DNA of 64,000 nucleotides from Acanthacorydalis orientalis (GCA_034766995.1 CM068322.1:7868089-7932088), one strand, 5' to 3'. Shown: positions 35,187 through 46,254, counted from the first letter of the stretch. Numbers and translations: made by a program. Notes: generated from the sequence alone by a model not told the origin.

Positions 35187-38100
35187 GTACTTATATACAT
35201 ACATACTTACAAAATTAAACAGATCTCTATCTTAAAAGTGAAAAGTACAAAATGAATTCGTACTGGTTCTAATTAAAAATGAGCGGAGTAAAATCAGAAC
35301 CCGAAAACAATATATATTTGAATATTATTATTCGAACATCGATAATTTTTAATGTTGGCAAATCTACATTCATTACATATCCATTTTAAATATTTTTATA
35401 AATGACACGTAATTTTAATCTGTACTAAAAAATTTCAGTATGAATAATAATAATAATAATAACAGTGCATAGCAAGCATACTTTTTTTATAATTATAGTG
35501 TAAATTTATAACACGCTCATTTTTACACAAACAAAATGACACAAACACATATCATTATTTTATATCATCTTTTAATTGAATAATAATAATTTTAATAATA
35601 ATTGAAAGTAATTTCATGATAATATTCGATAATATCACTTTCTTAAAAGACACAAAAAAGAATCATATGCTTGCTACAGCGTAACATTTTAAAAAATCAG
35701 TAAAAGAAAAAGAAAGATGTCAATTTGTAATGGAATTGACTGTAAAAAAAGAATAGTGAAAATGTCTAATGAATATTATTTTTTTGAAATTTGTGTTTTT
35801 TTCTCTGATTTTTATCAGCTTAGAATCTGCACTCGTTCCGTTCTGGGTTCAAGATGTCGGGCTAGTCGATTGTCAAGTACATGATGCCGTAAGCGCGACA
35901 TATTTTCAGTTTGTTTCAGGTGCGTCTGAGTTGGCAGACTGATTTCTGGCCTACAGTGACTGCGCTGAGAAATTGCATTGGTGACTGCCAAATGTCCGTG
36001 AGAGAGTATGTGAGATGAGAACGCCTTCCACCCATTGATTCCTAATACAAAAAAAAAAATACAAAATATTATTCCTGACCTAAAATCATTCGTTCGAGTA
36101 TCATCGTTTTACTTTTTTTAAAAAAAATCACGTATGAATGTACATTTTTTCAAGAAAACGCTCTTTTTCTCTTAAATCATCGTATTCATTTGCTTTGTTT
36201 AATGTGATTTTAGTAAATACTCTATGTTTCGATAATGTATTAAAACAATGATTGTTTTTTCTTACTTAAAATTTAACGTTGTTAATCGCTGATTATTTAA
36301 TTATATTTGCTTTGCAAAAGAAATCTTTATAATCTACAATTTTATTATATAGTGATTGGACATTTTTGTGTGATTGATTCCATGCATGAATGATAGCAAA
36401 TACCTAAATTATTCTTTTGAAAAACTTTACATTATTATTGCCGAAATGCAGAATTTTAGAATAAACTTTTTACTTATTTTTGTATAATTAAATATGATTA
36501 ATTGTAGCTGAGAATGAGAGTAGAACTTTAAAGTGAAATGTCTTACGGTATAAACATCTAATAGAATTATAACTGTTTATAACTCATAATCAATTAATTT
36601 TTGGATTTTGCACGTACATGACACGGGTCTTGAATTCCTGTTTTATAGATTATCATCGCATCGATTGTTCTGTAGTGTGTGAAGTAGCTTTTTTTCTTAT
36701 TTTTTTAATAGGCCAGTATTATCTAGTGATCCGATCTTTTTGATGCCGATTTCTCATTTCCATTTATTTCCGTTCTTACCTGTATAACTGTAAGGTAAGT
36801 TTGTGTGTATTTTGATGTCAAAGATAAATAACGGACATTTGAAAAGATGTGAATGAGATGTGCGCATTCATTGTAGGCCGCTCTCCGCTCGAGAATAGAT
36901 TATTTAACAAACTTTTGCGATTTGAAAATTCGATACAAATTAGAATTTGAATCTCGCTACTGAAAGAAATTCGGTTTTACTCGAGCGGTGCGATGCTTAA
37001 ATGGTATTTTTACAGTCTCTAGTTCCGGCGATGTCGTCGCGATTTATTATTATAAACAGCCGCATGTCACCACATCAGGTGATAGAACGATAACTAAAAT
37101 CGCTTTTGAATTACAGCGTCGTACGTGACCGGCAGAGGTCCGAGTTTAGGACTCTGGTCGTCGGAGATCGTCCCAAAAGTCGAAACGGATGTCGGTATGA
37201 TGCCGCCCCCGGCACCGTTCGCGAACTTTTCACCGCTGCAGCGGCGGCCATCAGCGCCCGACCAAAATCTCAAAACGGAACTGCTAGACGAAACCAGTAG
37301 AGGAAGTTCGGATGCATGCCGATACGCGGATGCCTCAGACAGCAACTTGACAAACACGAGCGACAACAGCATAGACGGCTCTTCGACGTTGTTGTTGAGA
37401 CATAGAGGTGAACTTTCGGTGGATCTGCACTCGATGCACGCTGGCGATAATAGCGTTGATATGAGCATTATGCGCGTGGCAGACAACAGCGTCGACATGA
37501 ACATGATGCGTGCCGTGGGTGATAATAGCGTAGACGTCAATATGATGAGAGCTGGAGATAACAGCGTTGATCTGAGCACGTTGCACGGGAGTGAAAACGG
37601 TGTCGACGTGAATGTCATTCGTGTCGGGGACGCTAATGCGCCCGTGAATCTGATGCGTGTTGCCGATAATAACGTAGACATTGATATCATACGGCCTGCA
37701 GAGAACATGGATGTGAATATGATGCACGTTCCGAACGGCACTCCGAACGTGTTGCTCGAGAATGACAATAGCGTTGATATCAACATCATGCGCGCCAATG
37801 ACAGCAACACTGACATCAATATGTCTCGTTCAAACGATGCTTGTTTAAGTTTAAGTATGATAAGAACATCCGACAACAACGTCGTCCCCGGTCTAATGAA
37901 AGCGAACGATAACGGTGGCGTCGATGTGTGCGAGATAGTCCGTAGGGAGGAAAACGGAATCGCCGTCAACATGATGCGATCTAGTGGTAACAACGATGTT
38001 ATGAACATGATACGCTCAACCGACAACAATGTCGCCTTGAACTTGTTGCGTGCGACCATTCCGCTCAGTTTGGCGACGGTCGAAGAAAACAGACATACGT

Positions 38101-39878
38101 GCAAAGAAATCACTCGATCTGATACCGCTCTGATCGTGAATGGGCACGGAAGTAACGTGACGGCCACGAATCTTCAGACGATTGATGATGTGTCTAATCA
38201 CCCGACCAAAAACATCACCACTGAACGAAGCATTGGTAATTTCAGAACGACGTCGGAAGCATTACCTCATATGTCCGACGAATTGAAAGGTATCGACCTG
38301 CGCACAAAAGCACCTATCGCTACTGTTTCGGATCTCATAGATACCCGACCGCCGTCGATGGCAACTCTTCGGCAGTTCGGAGTCACCGAGGCTTCCACGG
38401 CGCCAATGCCTGCGCAAAGTGCTCAGAGTGTCGAAAACTATCTAACCACGATCGAAAACGATAAAGACATCAGCGCGGAAGACAAAAAAATGTTATCGAC
38501 GATTTTTGAGAGAGCCGACGGGACCACTCGAACTAGTAATGAAACGTTATCCGATATTCAAAACGAAAGAAACGTGCACGTCAACGAATCGAATTCAAAT
38601 AAAACTCTGTTCGACGAACGGCACGATTTGATGACGAATCAAAACAATGCCATTTTAGCTGATATCGATGTATCGTCTACTAATTTGCACGCTCCGGAAT
38701 CTCAGCACGAAATCGTATTACCTTCGCTCGACACTCAACCAATCATGCTCTACACGTCGCAGACGGATCCATTGGCCCGTCCTGTTTTACTGAACGATGT
38801 GCAAACAGTTCCTTCGACCACGATCGAATCTCAGATAGTTTCTGAAATAGAAAACAGTCTCCTAGGCCCGATATCGGTGACTGAAAAACTCGACGATCTT
38901 GTCAATTCGACCGTAGACACGCATATGGGAAGTCCCCGTCTCATCTCGAACGAAGTAAGTCCAAAATCGACTCTTTCCAATCAAGTATCTCCCGACAATC
39001 GTTCTCCTTCGGCTAGTCGTTCGTCTATATCTCCGCGAACCCAGACGATAGGATCGCAAGCGGTCTCGAGCGATCTCATGATCAATACACAGGCACCGGT
39101 GATAGAAGCGTTGAAACCGACTATCGGCGCGTTAAAATCCCTCGGTACTATCAACGTCGGAGCGGACGCTCTATCTCCCGAAATCATACTGGATCCTCAG
39201 ATTTCTCCTAGTCTGATGTGTCGTACGAACGTGACTCAAGATAACATGTTATTGAGTCCTAGAGGAGGCAGTACTTTGAGTGATATATGTCAGGCAACGG
39301 CGCTTTCGAACGAATCATCGTTAGACATGACCGTAGGCGGTCTGTCCCGTACGACGAACCAGACACACATCGTCACATCGGCGAAAAAAATCACGCCGTT
39401 CGTAAAGACGATGTATCTCGATGACGCGTCGAATTTAATCGACACCCGAGAGCAGCACAACACGCAACGGAATTTTCAATCTCTGCTCGACGAAACTCGA
39501 AGTGTCGAAAATACATTAATATCGGCAAATCATAGAATTTCGACAGACAGGATCAACGTGTATTCGTCTGGCGAAAGCGTTATCGCCGCTCAGACGTTCT
39601 CGAGAATTCCGACGACGATATCAAATCTTCTCGCTCCGACGGTCGCCGACGATTTCTTGAATCCATCGGAATTCACACAAAGGCAACACCGGCAATCGAA
39701 CACTGCTGAAATGGAAACGTCACTGTCTGCCTCAGTCAGAGAAGTCGTCGCCGGTTCAGAAGCGTCTGTGATTTCTAAAGGAAATGTCCTCGCCCGACAA
39801 TTGTCGTCAATATCTGAAACAGATCTGATCACTTACATAAATCCGAATTGTTTTGAGCAGAGCGTGTATCCTTCGTGA
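24551..39878 (+). CDS. NFAT: NFAT5/TonEBP-like Rel-homology transcription factor (whole gene, 7 coding exons)
   Basis: Seven exons with GT-AG borders join in frame: 24551-25035, 27421-27587, 27876-28027, 28287-28626, 28940-29145, 29579-29726, 37117-39878. The sum is 4,260 nt, or 1,419 codons plus a TGA stop. The Rel-homology DNA-binding domain covers residues ~219-381, the IPT/TIG dimerisation domain ~382-490, and a long low-complexity region ~500-1419. The recognition loop reads [11 protein letters not shown] followed by VKDRT, the NFAT5 version; calcineurin-regulated NFAT1-4 have RAHYETEGSRG (family knowledge). NFAT5 proteins are nuclear, bind DNA as dimers and drive osmotic-stress genes in vertebrates; this role here is inferred. 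I see no obvious calcineurin-docking region. An acceptor just 5' of the ATG implies at least one upstream exon, not located with confidence. The gene is far more GC-rich in its exons than in its introns. Confidence 0.93.
25470..25620. repeat. Unclassified dispersed repeat, partial copy 3
   Basis: GATTTATTAAATATTTTTGA then GGTTTGTGGGGTCGAAAAAG and ATTCATCTATGAAAATGAAT align with the other copies. A shorter piece also lies at 7370-7440. Confidence 0.5.
25692..26981 (-). mobile_element. Cecropia/Hsmar1-type mariner in the first NFAT coding intron
   Basis: The left end TTAGGTTGATGCAAAAATAA and right end (reverse complement) TTAGATTGGTGCAAAAATAA are flanked by TA; length 1,290 bp. These termini are nearly those of human Hsmar1 as I recall it. 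The minus-strand transposase is broken into pieces. The C-terminus at 25785-26021 includes [17 protein letters not shown], then QSAFDDFI and [17 protein letters not shown]. Confidence 0.9.
25785..26021 (-). pseudogene. Cecropia-type mariner transposase C-terminus
   Basis: A 78-codon frame ending [15 protein letters not shown]. [11 protein letters not shown] carries the last catalytic Asp (intact here). Upstream coding is split by stops and shifts. Confidence 0.85.
27421..27587 (+). CDS. NFAT: NFAT5-like exon B: linker before the Rel-homology domain
   Basis: Acceptor TTTCAG ends at 27420 and donor GTATGT starts at 27588. The incoming 2-nt overhang plus the first T makes a Ser codon, and the exon leaves a 1-nt overhang (G). 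It codes ~56 residues rich in Ser, Thr and Arg ([15 protein letters not shown]...). NFAT5 proteins have a similar variable linker ahead of the DNA-binding domain. The agreement of phases on both sides is the main support, because the peptide alone is not diagnostic. Confidence 0.85.
27876..28027 (+). CDS. NFAT: NFAT5-like exon C: RHR-N with DNA-recognition loop
   Basis: Acceptor TTGCAG ends at 27875 and donor GTATTT starts at 28028. The exon codes residues 218-268. It carries [14 protein letters not shown], then TEGSRG, VKDRT and GFPIVKL, the signature of the NFAT Rel-homology N-domain. The Arg, Tyr and Glu of the RARYxTEG loop are the known base-contacting residues in this family. All are intact, so the domain should bind NFAT/TonE-type sites (inference). 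Confidence 0.95.
28287..28626 (+). CDS. NFAT: NFAT5-like exon D: rest of RHR-N
   Basis: Acceptor TTTTAG ends at 28286 and donor GTAAGTG starts at 28627; one nt of the next codon is left over. It codes residues 269-381, including [44 protein letters not shown] and [13 protein letters not shown]. These blocks align in order with vertebrate NFAT5 as I recall it. The end, IVC-T, continues directly into exon E. Confidence 0.95.
28940..29145 (+). CDS. NFAT: NFAT5-like exon E: start of the IPT/TIG domain
   Basis: Acceptor ATTACAG ends at 28939 and donor GTATAT starts at 29146, phase 0. It codes residues 382-450: [13 protein letters not shown], then [19 protein letters not shown], the typical first strands of an NFAT/Rel IPT (RHR-C) domain, which mediates dimer contacts. 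Confidence 0.94.
29579..29726 (+). CDS. NFAT: NFAT5-like exon F: end of the IPT/TIG domain
   Basis: Acceptor TTTTACAG ends at 29578 and donor GTAAGACC starts at 29727, leaving a 1-nt overhang. It codes residues 451-499, with [20 protein letters not shown], then [21 protein letters not shown]. This matches the last strands of the NFAT5 IPT domain (VPPYHD...PV...V...G.S....FTYTP). The phase fits the acceptor at 37116 directly, across a 7.4-kb intron. Confidence 0.94.
31116..31159. repeat. Perfect 20-bp inverted repeat with 4-nt loop
   Basis: GATTAACTTTTTGGTGTTAT at 31116-31135 is the exact reverse complement of 31140-31159, with TATT between. It lies in the last NFAT intron. It could be the tip of a young MITE or a structural element; it is too short for a standard microRNA precursor. 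Confidence 0.85.
31832..31978 (+). other. GC-rich open segment inside the last NFAT intron
   Basis: A good acceptor (pyrimidine tract then CCTAACAG, ending at about 31831) is followed by ~145 nt of much higher GC. One frame is open for 48 codons ([16 protein letters not shown], later [14 protein letters not shown]) to TAA. The phase does not fit the 1-nt overhang of exon F with the best acceptor, so it is not an ordinary internal exon. It could be an alternative last or first exon, or a conserved regulatory island. Product unknown. Confidence 0.25.
32560..32850. repeat. Unclassified dispersed repeat, copy 1
   Basis: Shares ordered blocks with 44940-45160: TTCTCAGAACACCAAG, TTTATTGAAAATTTTTAATC, GAAAAAATAATTAATTTGTG and GTGTCAGAACTGTATTG. 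No coding or termini recognised. Confidence 0.6.
35824..35919 (+). CDS. Candidate cassette exon of the NFAT5-like gene (32 codons)
   Basis: In the last intron, a T-rich tract ends in ...CAGCTTAG at 35823 and a GTGCGT donor begins at 35920. The 96 nt between are open in exactly the phase needed: incoming G + AA gives Glu, outgoing G + CG gives Ala. The peptide would read [20 protein letters not shown] and continue to FVS. Base composition is much less AT-rich than the surrounding intron. The peptide is not recognised, the gene joins without it, and a chance open frame remains possible. Confidence 0.35.
37117..39878 (+). CDS. NFAT: NFAT5-like exon G: long C-terminal region with dodecapeptide repeats
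   Basis: Acceptor TTACAG ends at 37116. The overhang G plus CG gives Ala, then [16 protein letters not shown]. It codes residues 500-1419 and ends at TGA 39876-39878. Nucleotides ~37410-38060 carry about 17 imperfect 12-residue repeats with consensus D-N-S-V-D-x-N-x-M-R-x-x. Beyond them the chain is Ser/Thr/Asn/Asp-rich and looks disordered. It has the block [19 protein letters not shown] near 38400-38460 and a Ser-Pro-rich stretch near 38930-39050, likely kinase targets. Vertebrate NFAT5 also has a very long low-complexity activation region after the IPT domain, so the layout fits. Minus-strand open frames here, one of 357 codons, are shadows of the repeats. Confidence 0.93.
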
Positions 39879-40362
39879 ATTCGAAAACGTCCAGTCATCG
39901 TTTTCGATAAAAGACTTTCGGTAAATCAAGTGAGACGGATAATTTTGTTTGTGCACGTCGTGGGAGAAAAAAGGATTACGATCTCACCCGACTACTTCTG
40001 AAAGAATGTTTTTAATTTGTTATTATTCCATTTCTACAGTATATTGTGTATCTTTAATCTTATCGATCTTTTCATCTTTCTCGTACCTACAAAATTATGT
40101 TTGTTCTTAAATCGTATATTCTTCTTTTATAGATGTTCTTTTTATTTGAACGTTGAAAGTTTATTGAGCGTTGAAATTTTGAACATGAAGTGTGATTTAA
40201 TATGACATATTACATATTTAGTGTTATTATTAAATATGATTTATTGGATATTTAGAATTTTAATGTAATATGGATATATTTTTGTGTATATTATACGCAG
40301 GCTATAGTTTATATATACTTATGTTTATTGTATATATGTGTATGTATGTGTGTGTGTATATG

Positions 40363-40397
<35 letters not shown>

Positions 40398-41290
40398 GTA
40401 TATATATATCAAGGGATATACTCCTATACACATTTGTACCTAAATACATACGTCTATACAAACAACTTTATTAGTGTATTAACAATAGTATTTTGACTTT
40501 TTGGTCGATATGGATATTTTTATGTTCAATTTTTTTTATGTATTCTTAAAAGTAACCTTCATACGCTCACATCTATCGAATAATATTTGCCGTACTCTCC
40601 TCCAATCTAGTATTATTTAAGCAAACCTGTGTGATTTCGATAATCGTGGTGTTCTGATCTATGCACGACCGATTGTGATTACGTCATTTATCGACCAAAG
40701 AGTCAAATATTATTTATAGTATTAACATACGTAATGCTGTTATGTTTGCTATTTGGTTTTATGTAAATGTTTATTCTAAACGTATAGCGAGGTGGGGAAA
40801 AAAATTGTAAATATTATGTTTGTTTTGTGAGTTGTTTGCTCAATTGAAGTTTATTTTATTTTTCTAATCGTGTCATAAACAATGATATAAAACTCTTATA
40901 TCTCGAACTGAAACCGTGCCGAAATCGCTCCACGTGTGTGTGTATGTATGTGTTTTCCTTTTTCGAGTTCGGCACGCAACAATTATAAAAGATACAATCA
41001 GAGTGATATTTTCGTACAAAAGTCAATATGAAACGACCACAACTATATTTAACTTCTGCACAATGTACTAAAAAGGAATCATAATTTGAATAAAGGTAAT
41101 TTTATACATGCTTAGACTGACTTGCCAAGAAATTTATTTATGTATCAATAAGTAGTCTTTATATCATCACGAGATTTTAGATATTATGCGTAATATACAA
41201 GACTAAGGATTACAAATCTTTGATTATTTTTCTTAAGATATATTTATTTTTTACGTAAATTTATTCTGTTATATGTATGATAAATAAAGA
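39879..41290 (+). other. NFAT: Probable 3' UTR of the NFAT5-like gene
   Basis: AT-rich sequence follows the TGA. It contains a TG/TA microsatellite near 40340-40410. Candidate polyadenylation signals AATAAA lie near 41089-41094 and 41283-41288. The actual 3' end cannot be fixed without transcripts. Confidence 0.5.
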
Positions 41291-42276
41291 TGTATACTTG
41301 TTCCAAAAATGAAAAGACCAGTGCACGAAAATATCAAAGTACTCATACATGGAAAACATTAGGCATGATATATGTATTCAAATAGTAACTTAAATTCTAT
41401 TACATTATCTTTTCATAACTTTAAATAGTATATTAATTCGAAAAAAAATGCCATTTGGTAAACATGAATCTTTATGATTAAAAAAGAAAAGTGTTGTTAA
41501 CAAGTACGTAATCCTAACTTAATAATGTGTGTTCCCTTCATTTCATACTCGTGATTTTTATAATAATTTAAATTAATTTTTTTACATGAGAATGGATGGC
41601 TATTTGGTATTTTTTTCACTGGATCTAAAATGTGTATTTATTAAAAGACCAAAACTCAAGTGCAACTTTCAGAATAATCAAATAACATTTTGCATGTGTG
41701 TGTGTGTGTGTGTATATGTTGTGTGAGTGTATATATATATATACATGCGGTATCATAATGAAAGTTTATCTTAAGAGATACAAATAAACAATGAAACTTA
41801 AATTGTAAAAGGTACAAATTTCCCATTTAAGTATTATTGCGGTGCGTGTATAGTTGTTAAAGCGAACTAGATTATTTCAATTAATTTAAAAATAAAAAAG
41901 CAACAACGGTAAATAAAGTTAGTAAAAATACACGCACTCCCTCAAGTGTATTGTACGCTGATATATCTTTCGACAGTTGTAAGCAGAATTCTCAGATATA
42001 TGCATCTTTTTGCCTGGCAGTTATCTGTTGTGTATTTAGTAAACACTGTCCCCTTGCCCTTACAAAGCGAAAGTTAAATAGAGAGGCTCAAGACACGTGT
42101 ACTTCAAATTTACTATAAATTTCGTAGGTTGCGATTTTTTTTAAATGTAGAAATATTTTTCGTGGCCTTTCGACGAGTCTACTTCTTACAGTTCAGCCAT
42201 TAAATCTCCATACTATCCACAAAGACAGTCTTCTAACTTATATCAAATGGCTGATAAAATCGTTTCGCTAAAGCCA

Positions 42277-42840
42277 TCAATCATCAATCCTCGTTCTTTG
42301 ACGGAAACAGCCTGGACCGCTTGTGACGGCAGTATACGGTGACGAAGTCGTTTTCTTCAAGTATATGAATGAGTGCTTCTTCATTGCCTTCGAATACACT
42401 GTATAGTTAATGAGCTTATTATACAAACTTGTCGATTGTAAGAATCGAGAGGTTGCTGTACAGGTGGTGTTTTGTATAAGATAATGTCCATCTGCGATGA
42501 CACATACCGGTCTTAAAACATCTGTAGCCGCATCATATTTATTGGGTTGCAAGCTAAGGCTCCAAGGACAGGCTAAGGACACCCATACGACATGATTGGT
42601 AGAATGTAACTCAGAAAAGCATACGCTTACTTCGCATTGATAATTTCGATTTCCTATTTAGTAGCCAGTGCAAGCTGCATAACTGTGTCTGAATCTTTGG
42701 GAACACGTACTTGGTATGATTCTAGAAGTTTAGACAATTGTCGAGAATGACATAATAGTCGAACTTGTTTGGCTCGTCGAGCACTAATGCAGTGATCGAA
42801 GGCAACACTAAAGAACTTATTGCCGTTGTTGAATGGTTAT
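42277..42840 (-). pseudogene. Broken coding sequence of unknown identity
   Basis: The minus strand reads FNNGNKFFSVAFDHCISARR then AKQVRLLCHSRQLSKLLESY and VRVPKDSDTVMQLALATK to a stop, then in other frames PWSLSLQPNKYDAATDVLRP, VCVIADGHYLIQNTTC and FEGNEEALIHILEENDFVTV. Base composition is clearly richer in GC than the flanks and peptide style is that of a real protein, but stops and frame changes run through it. I do not recognise the family. A decayed or retrocopied host gene is the simplest reading; exons of a live gene cannot be excluded. Confidence 0.45.
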
Positions 42841-42849
42841 ATACATTAT

Positions 42850-44935
42850 AACCAATAACATGTGAGTAGTGTTATATTTAGATTATATAACCGTATCCGA
42901 AAATCAAAATTATCTGCACACTGATTGCATAGCAGCCACATGAGACAGACTATTGTATGCTTTGAAATCATTTTTCATGTCTTAACATTTGTAACGATAA
43001 TAATTTACACGATATATGTAACCCTAGTGCTACTAAATTATTTCTATTTTTTAATGTTGTACTACTTGATGTCTAATCGAATTATTTTAGATTTCATGTA
43101 TACTAATTTTTATTTACCGTTATTTTAAATTCTTGCCCAGTTTCTCTTAAAATAAAAATATATACATCACTGGATATGTTAAATGAGGTTTTGAGTACCG
43201 TTTATTATTAATGATGATTTAAATTAAATTTGTTATGTATCCAAGTGATGTTTGGATCTTCCTGTAGAAAGAAATTCTTACACAGACGTTCACATCTGGT
43301 AAAGTATATATTTATTTAGTTAAGATTAAGAAGGTTTTTTAACATTCCCCTTTCCCTCTGGAGTCTTTTCGGTGTTCAATCAGTGAAATTCTACAATGTC
43401 TACGAAGGTACCCTCTTATTGGTATATCAAATACTCTTGGTTTCTAAGTATTTTTCATTTTTTTAGTAAATATTGGAAATGGACTTCACTATCGCAATAA
43501 TTCTTTTTTTAGGAAGAAAAGATATGCATCGATTATTATTTCATCCATTACTTTTCATGTTAACCCGCTGAAATGGAAGTAGAGATCACGAAATCATCCA
43601 GGTATTAGAAAAAAGAAAGAGGCGAATCAAATAAATAGGACAGACAAAAAAAAAACAATTAAACATCACGAGTACTCAATAGTAAAAAAAATTAAGAAGA
43701 ATCAAGAATTTTAAAATAGGATTCGTGATACTACAAGAGTAGAAAAAGTAATTTCATTCATCAACTATTTGACAGGATCTAAAAAATGGGTTTATAATGG
43801 TTCACTGGTAAGGAAAAAGTTATTTTAAACAATCGAAATTAAAAAGATCCAGTTTGTCAAAAAATACATCGGAAATTATTTAAGCTGGTTGAATAAAATA
43901 CTCTCACACAATAGTAAATAAAAATTGGATCAAATAAAAGAATGACTGCGTAGTATAAGCATAATGAAAAACTTAAAAGCTACAAATATTGATTGACTGT
44001 AAGCATTGAGGTTAAACTTTATTAGTTTTGAGCATGTATCAGTTACAAGAGTTGCTAAATCAGTCCTTATTGAGTGAAATTTAAATTACGAAAACTATCT
44101 TAACAACTTGGGGAATAATTTAAAACAAATATCCATAATTTGTTTAATTTCTATCAGAATAACGACCTAAGAAAAGTATACATTAAATTTCACCTATTAA
44201 GTTTTATTCTGGTGTTGTCTTAAGGCGATTTAGATCATTTTTCGACTGTCACATACGAGTTCCACAAATAAAATCTTTGGAATGAACTCTGCCGAAATAA
44301 GAAAATTAGGGGCAGATTAGTAAGGATTACACTAATAAAATCAAAAACTATCTAAAAGCGGTTACAAAATGTTGTTAATCAGGTATATTGTACAAAATAT
44401 GATTTGCTTATTGATTATTGCATGCGTTATTGATCGAATATTAACCCAAGTAGTAACGTTTTATTTTTAAAATTATTTGATGTGTTTTACGTATATTTTT
44501 ACAGATAAACTTTATTAAGTTTTTATCAGATTTTGTTCATCGAATGTTAGGAAGAGTATTTTATATATTTTTTCAAATACAGTTATATTTATTAAGTTTT
44601 TTCAATCTTGCAAACTTAGTTCTCTTTCGATGTTAATGGGAGTATAAAGATGAAACTATAAGTATAAATATTTTTTTTAAAAAAAGTATTTGTTATTGTA
44701 AGAGAAAGATAAAGTATCTGTTCGGATGTAGAGATGTGTACTGAACCATTATTAAATTGTTTTTATTATTATTATTAATAAATATTACTGTTCGATGAAT
44801 AGAACACTTATGAGGTGGTAATAAAAAAGTGTATTTCCACTACTCAACCTGTCATCATGCTAGTTAAATTTGAATATTAGATAATGAATTATTTGCTAAC
44901 CCCACAAACGACAATATAGTTTCTGATTTAAAATG
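42850..44935. other. Non-coding stretch
   Basis: Very AT-rich; nothing recognised apart from short homopolymer runs. Confidence 0.5.
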
Positions 44936-44939
44936 TTAA

Positions 44940-45160
44940 ATAAATGATTATTGATTATTTTTCATTGTTGTTAATGCTCATTTTGTTGATTACGCCATTA
45001 TTATCAGAACGCCAAGGCACAGAAAAAAAATTAAGTGAACCAAAAATGATAATGTTTTATTGAACACTTTTCTTCAAAAACATTTTTTGTGGTTTAACGA
45101 GTAAAAAAATAATTCACTTGTGAAAGTGAATCAAGTGCCAGAACAGAATTGTTGAAATAT
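44940..45160. repeat. Unclassified dispersed repeat, copy 2
   Basis: Same block order as the copy at 32560, same strand. AAAAAATAATTCACTTGTGA and GTGCCAGAACAGAATTG are the clearest matches. Confidence 0.6.
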
Positions 45161-45330
45161 TACATTATTATAAATACAATTGTGTACGATAAATAAGAAT
45201 GCTACTGAGTTATAAAATTCTACTTTCATAGTTAATAATACCACGACCATGACTATTTTAAAATACAAGAAAAATGAAATATGTAGAGTGAATAATTTTT
45301 ATACTCGTGATTTCATTGATAAAATGCACT

Positions 45331-45516
45331 GGTGGTCTTCGTATCTATAGATCAGCTGACTGTCTGTTCTGCACTACAACATATGTAAATGAATATAAAA
45401 CAGATTTAAATTCTGTCTAGAACATCTATCTGATCTGTCTATCTAATTATTTGCACACGTATCGAAACTAGTAATAGAGAACAGACATAGCTGATTCAAA
45501 AGGACGAAGACCGTCA
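45331..45516. mobile_element. Small inverted-repeat element (MITE), unclassified
   Basis: GGTCTTCGTATCTATAGATC...TGTCTGTTCT at the left pairs with AGAACAGACATAGCTGATTC...ACGAAGACC at the right. Length ~185 bp. A related end lies at 51190-51230. Confidence 0.65.
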
Positions 45517-46254
45517 ATACAACATATTCAGTATACTTTTTTCCGACCACTACATTTCATTTAAATATTATCACTAGTAATGCTATGTAGTAATATTTTA
45601 GTGTCGAGTGGAAAATATTTGTAGAAATAGTTTATCAGTAAGTTATAAACCAATTGTAAAATTTTGATATATAAATTAGTCAGTGATGTTTTTAGCCAAC
45701 AGGTAATAAAAAACGTGAAAAAGAAATTACTTTCAGAGAAATTAAAAGTACTTCAAAAAATTATATATTTTTTAGAACTATATTAATAGCATACTTAAGA
45801 AAACTTTAAAAATGACGACAACATATAACTCTTAAAAATAACATTATTAGATTTTAGAAATTGCAAAAAAGCGTATTGTAGTGTTACAAGATACTATTGA
45901 CGTACTGGATGTAGAAATAAACATAACTTATAAAAAATAGAGTTATTTTATGTAGAATATTTTTCATAGCATAAGTTACAAATGATTAAAAACGAAATAA
46001 TAAAAATTCAATATTATACAGGTATGCTACAAAAAGAATAGCAATTAATTCCAGATGTAATAAAAATAACTAGTTTTATTTTCTGTATAGAGTATATTTA
46101 TACAAACTATATATATATATAAACAATTTAAAAAATGTTTTGTTATAGCCTCAGTTCTTAATGGATAAAGTAACGACTGAATGAAGTATATTTTTGTATT
46201 TAACATTTTGTTTTCATTTCAATATTTCACTCAAGCAACTCCAGAGGTATATTA

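Larger units (their letters stand above)
29727..37116 (+). other. Last intron (7.4 kb) of the NFAT5-like gene
   Basis: A GT-AG intron with matching phase. It is AT-rich with short microsatellites (34519-34540, 34975-34997, 35140-35185). It holds a GC-rich island at 31830-31978, a perfect hairpin at 31116-31159, a dispersed repeat copy at 32560-32850 and a candidate cassette exon at 35824-35919. I see no transposase or host gene inside. Confidence 0.75.

Noticed and set aside
37094..38167. 357-codon minus-strand open frame with repeated leucine/serine motifs
   Set aside because: It is the antisense of the repetitive NFAT exon; the + strand frame is longer, splices in phase and has the family context.
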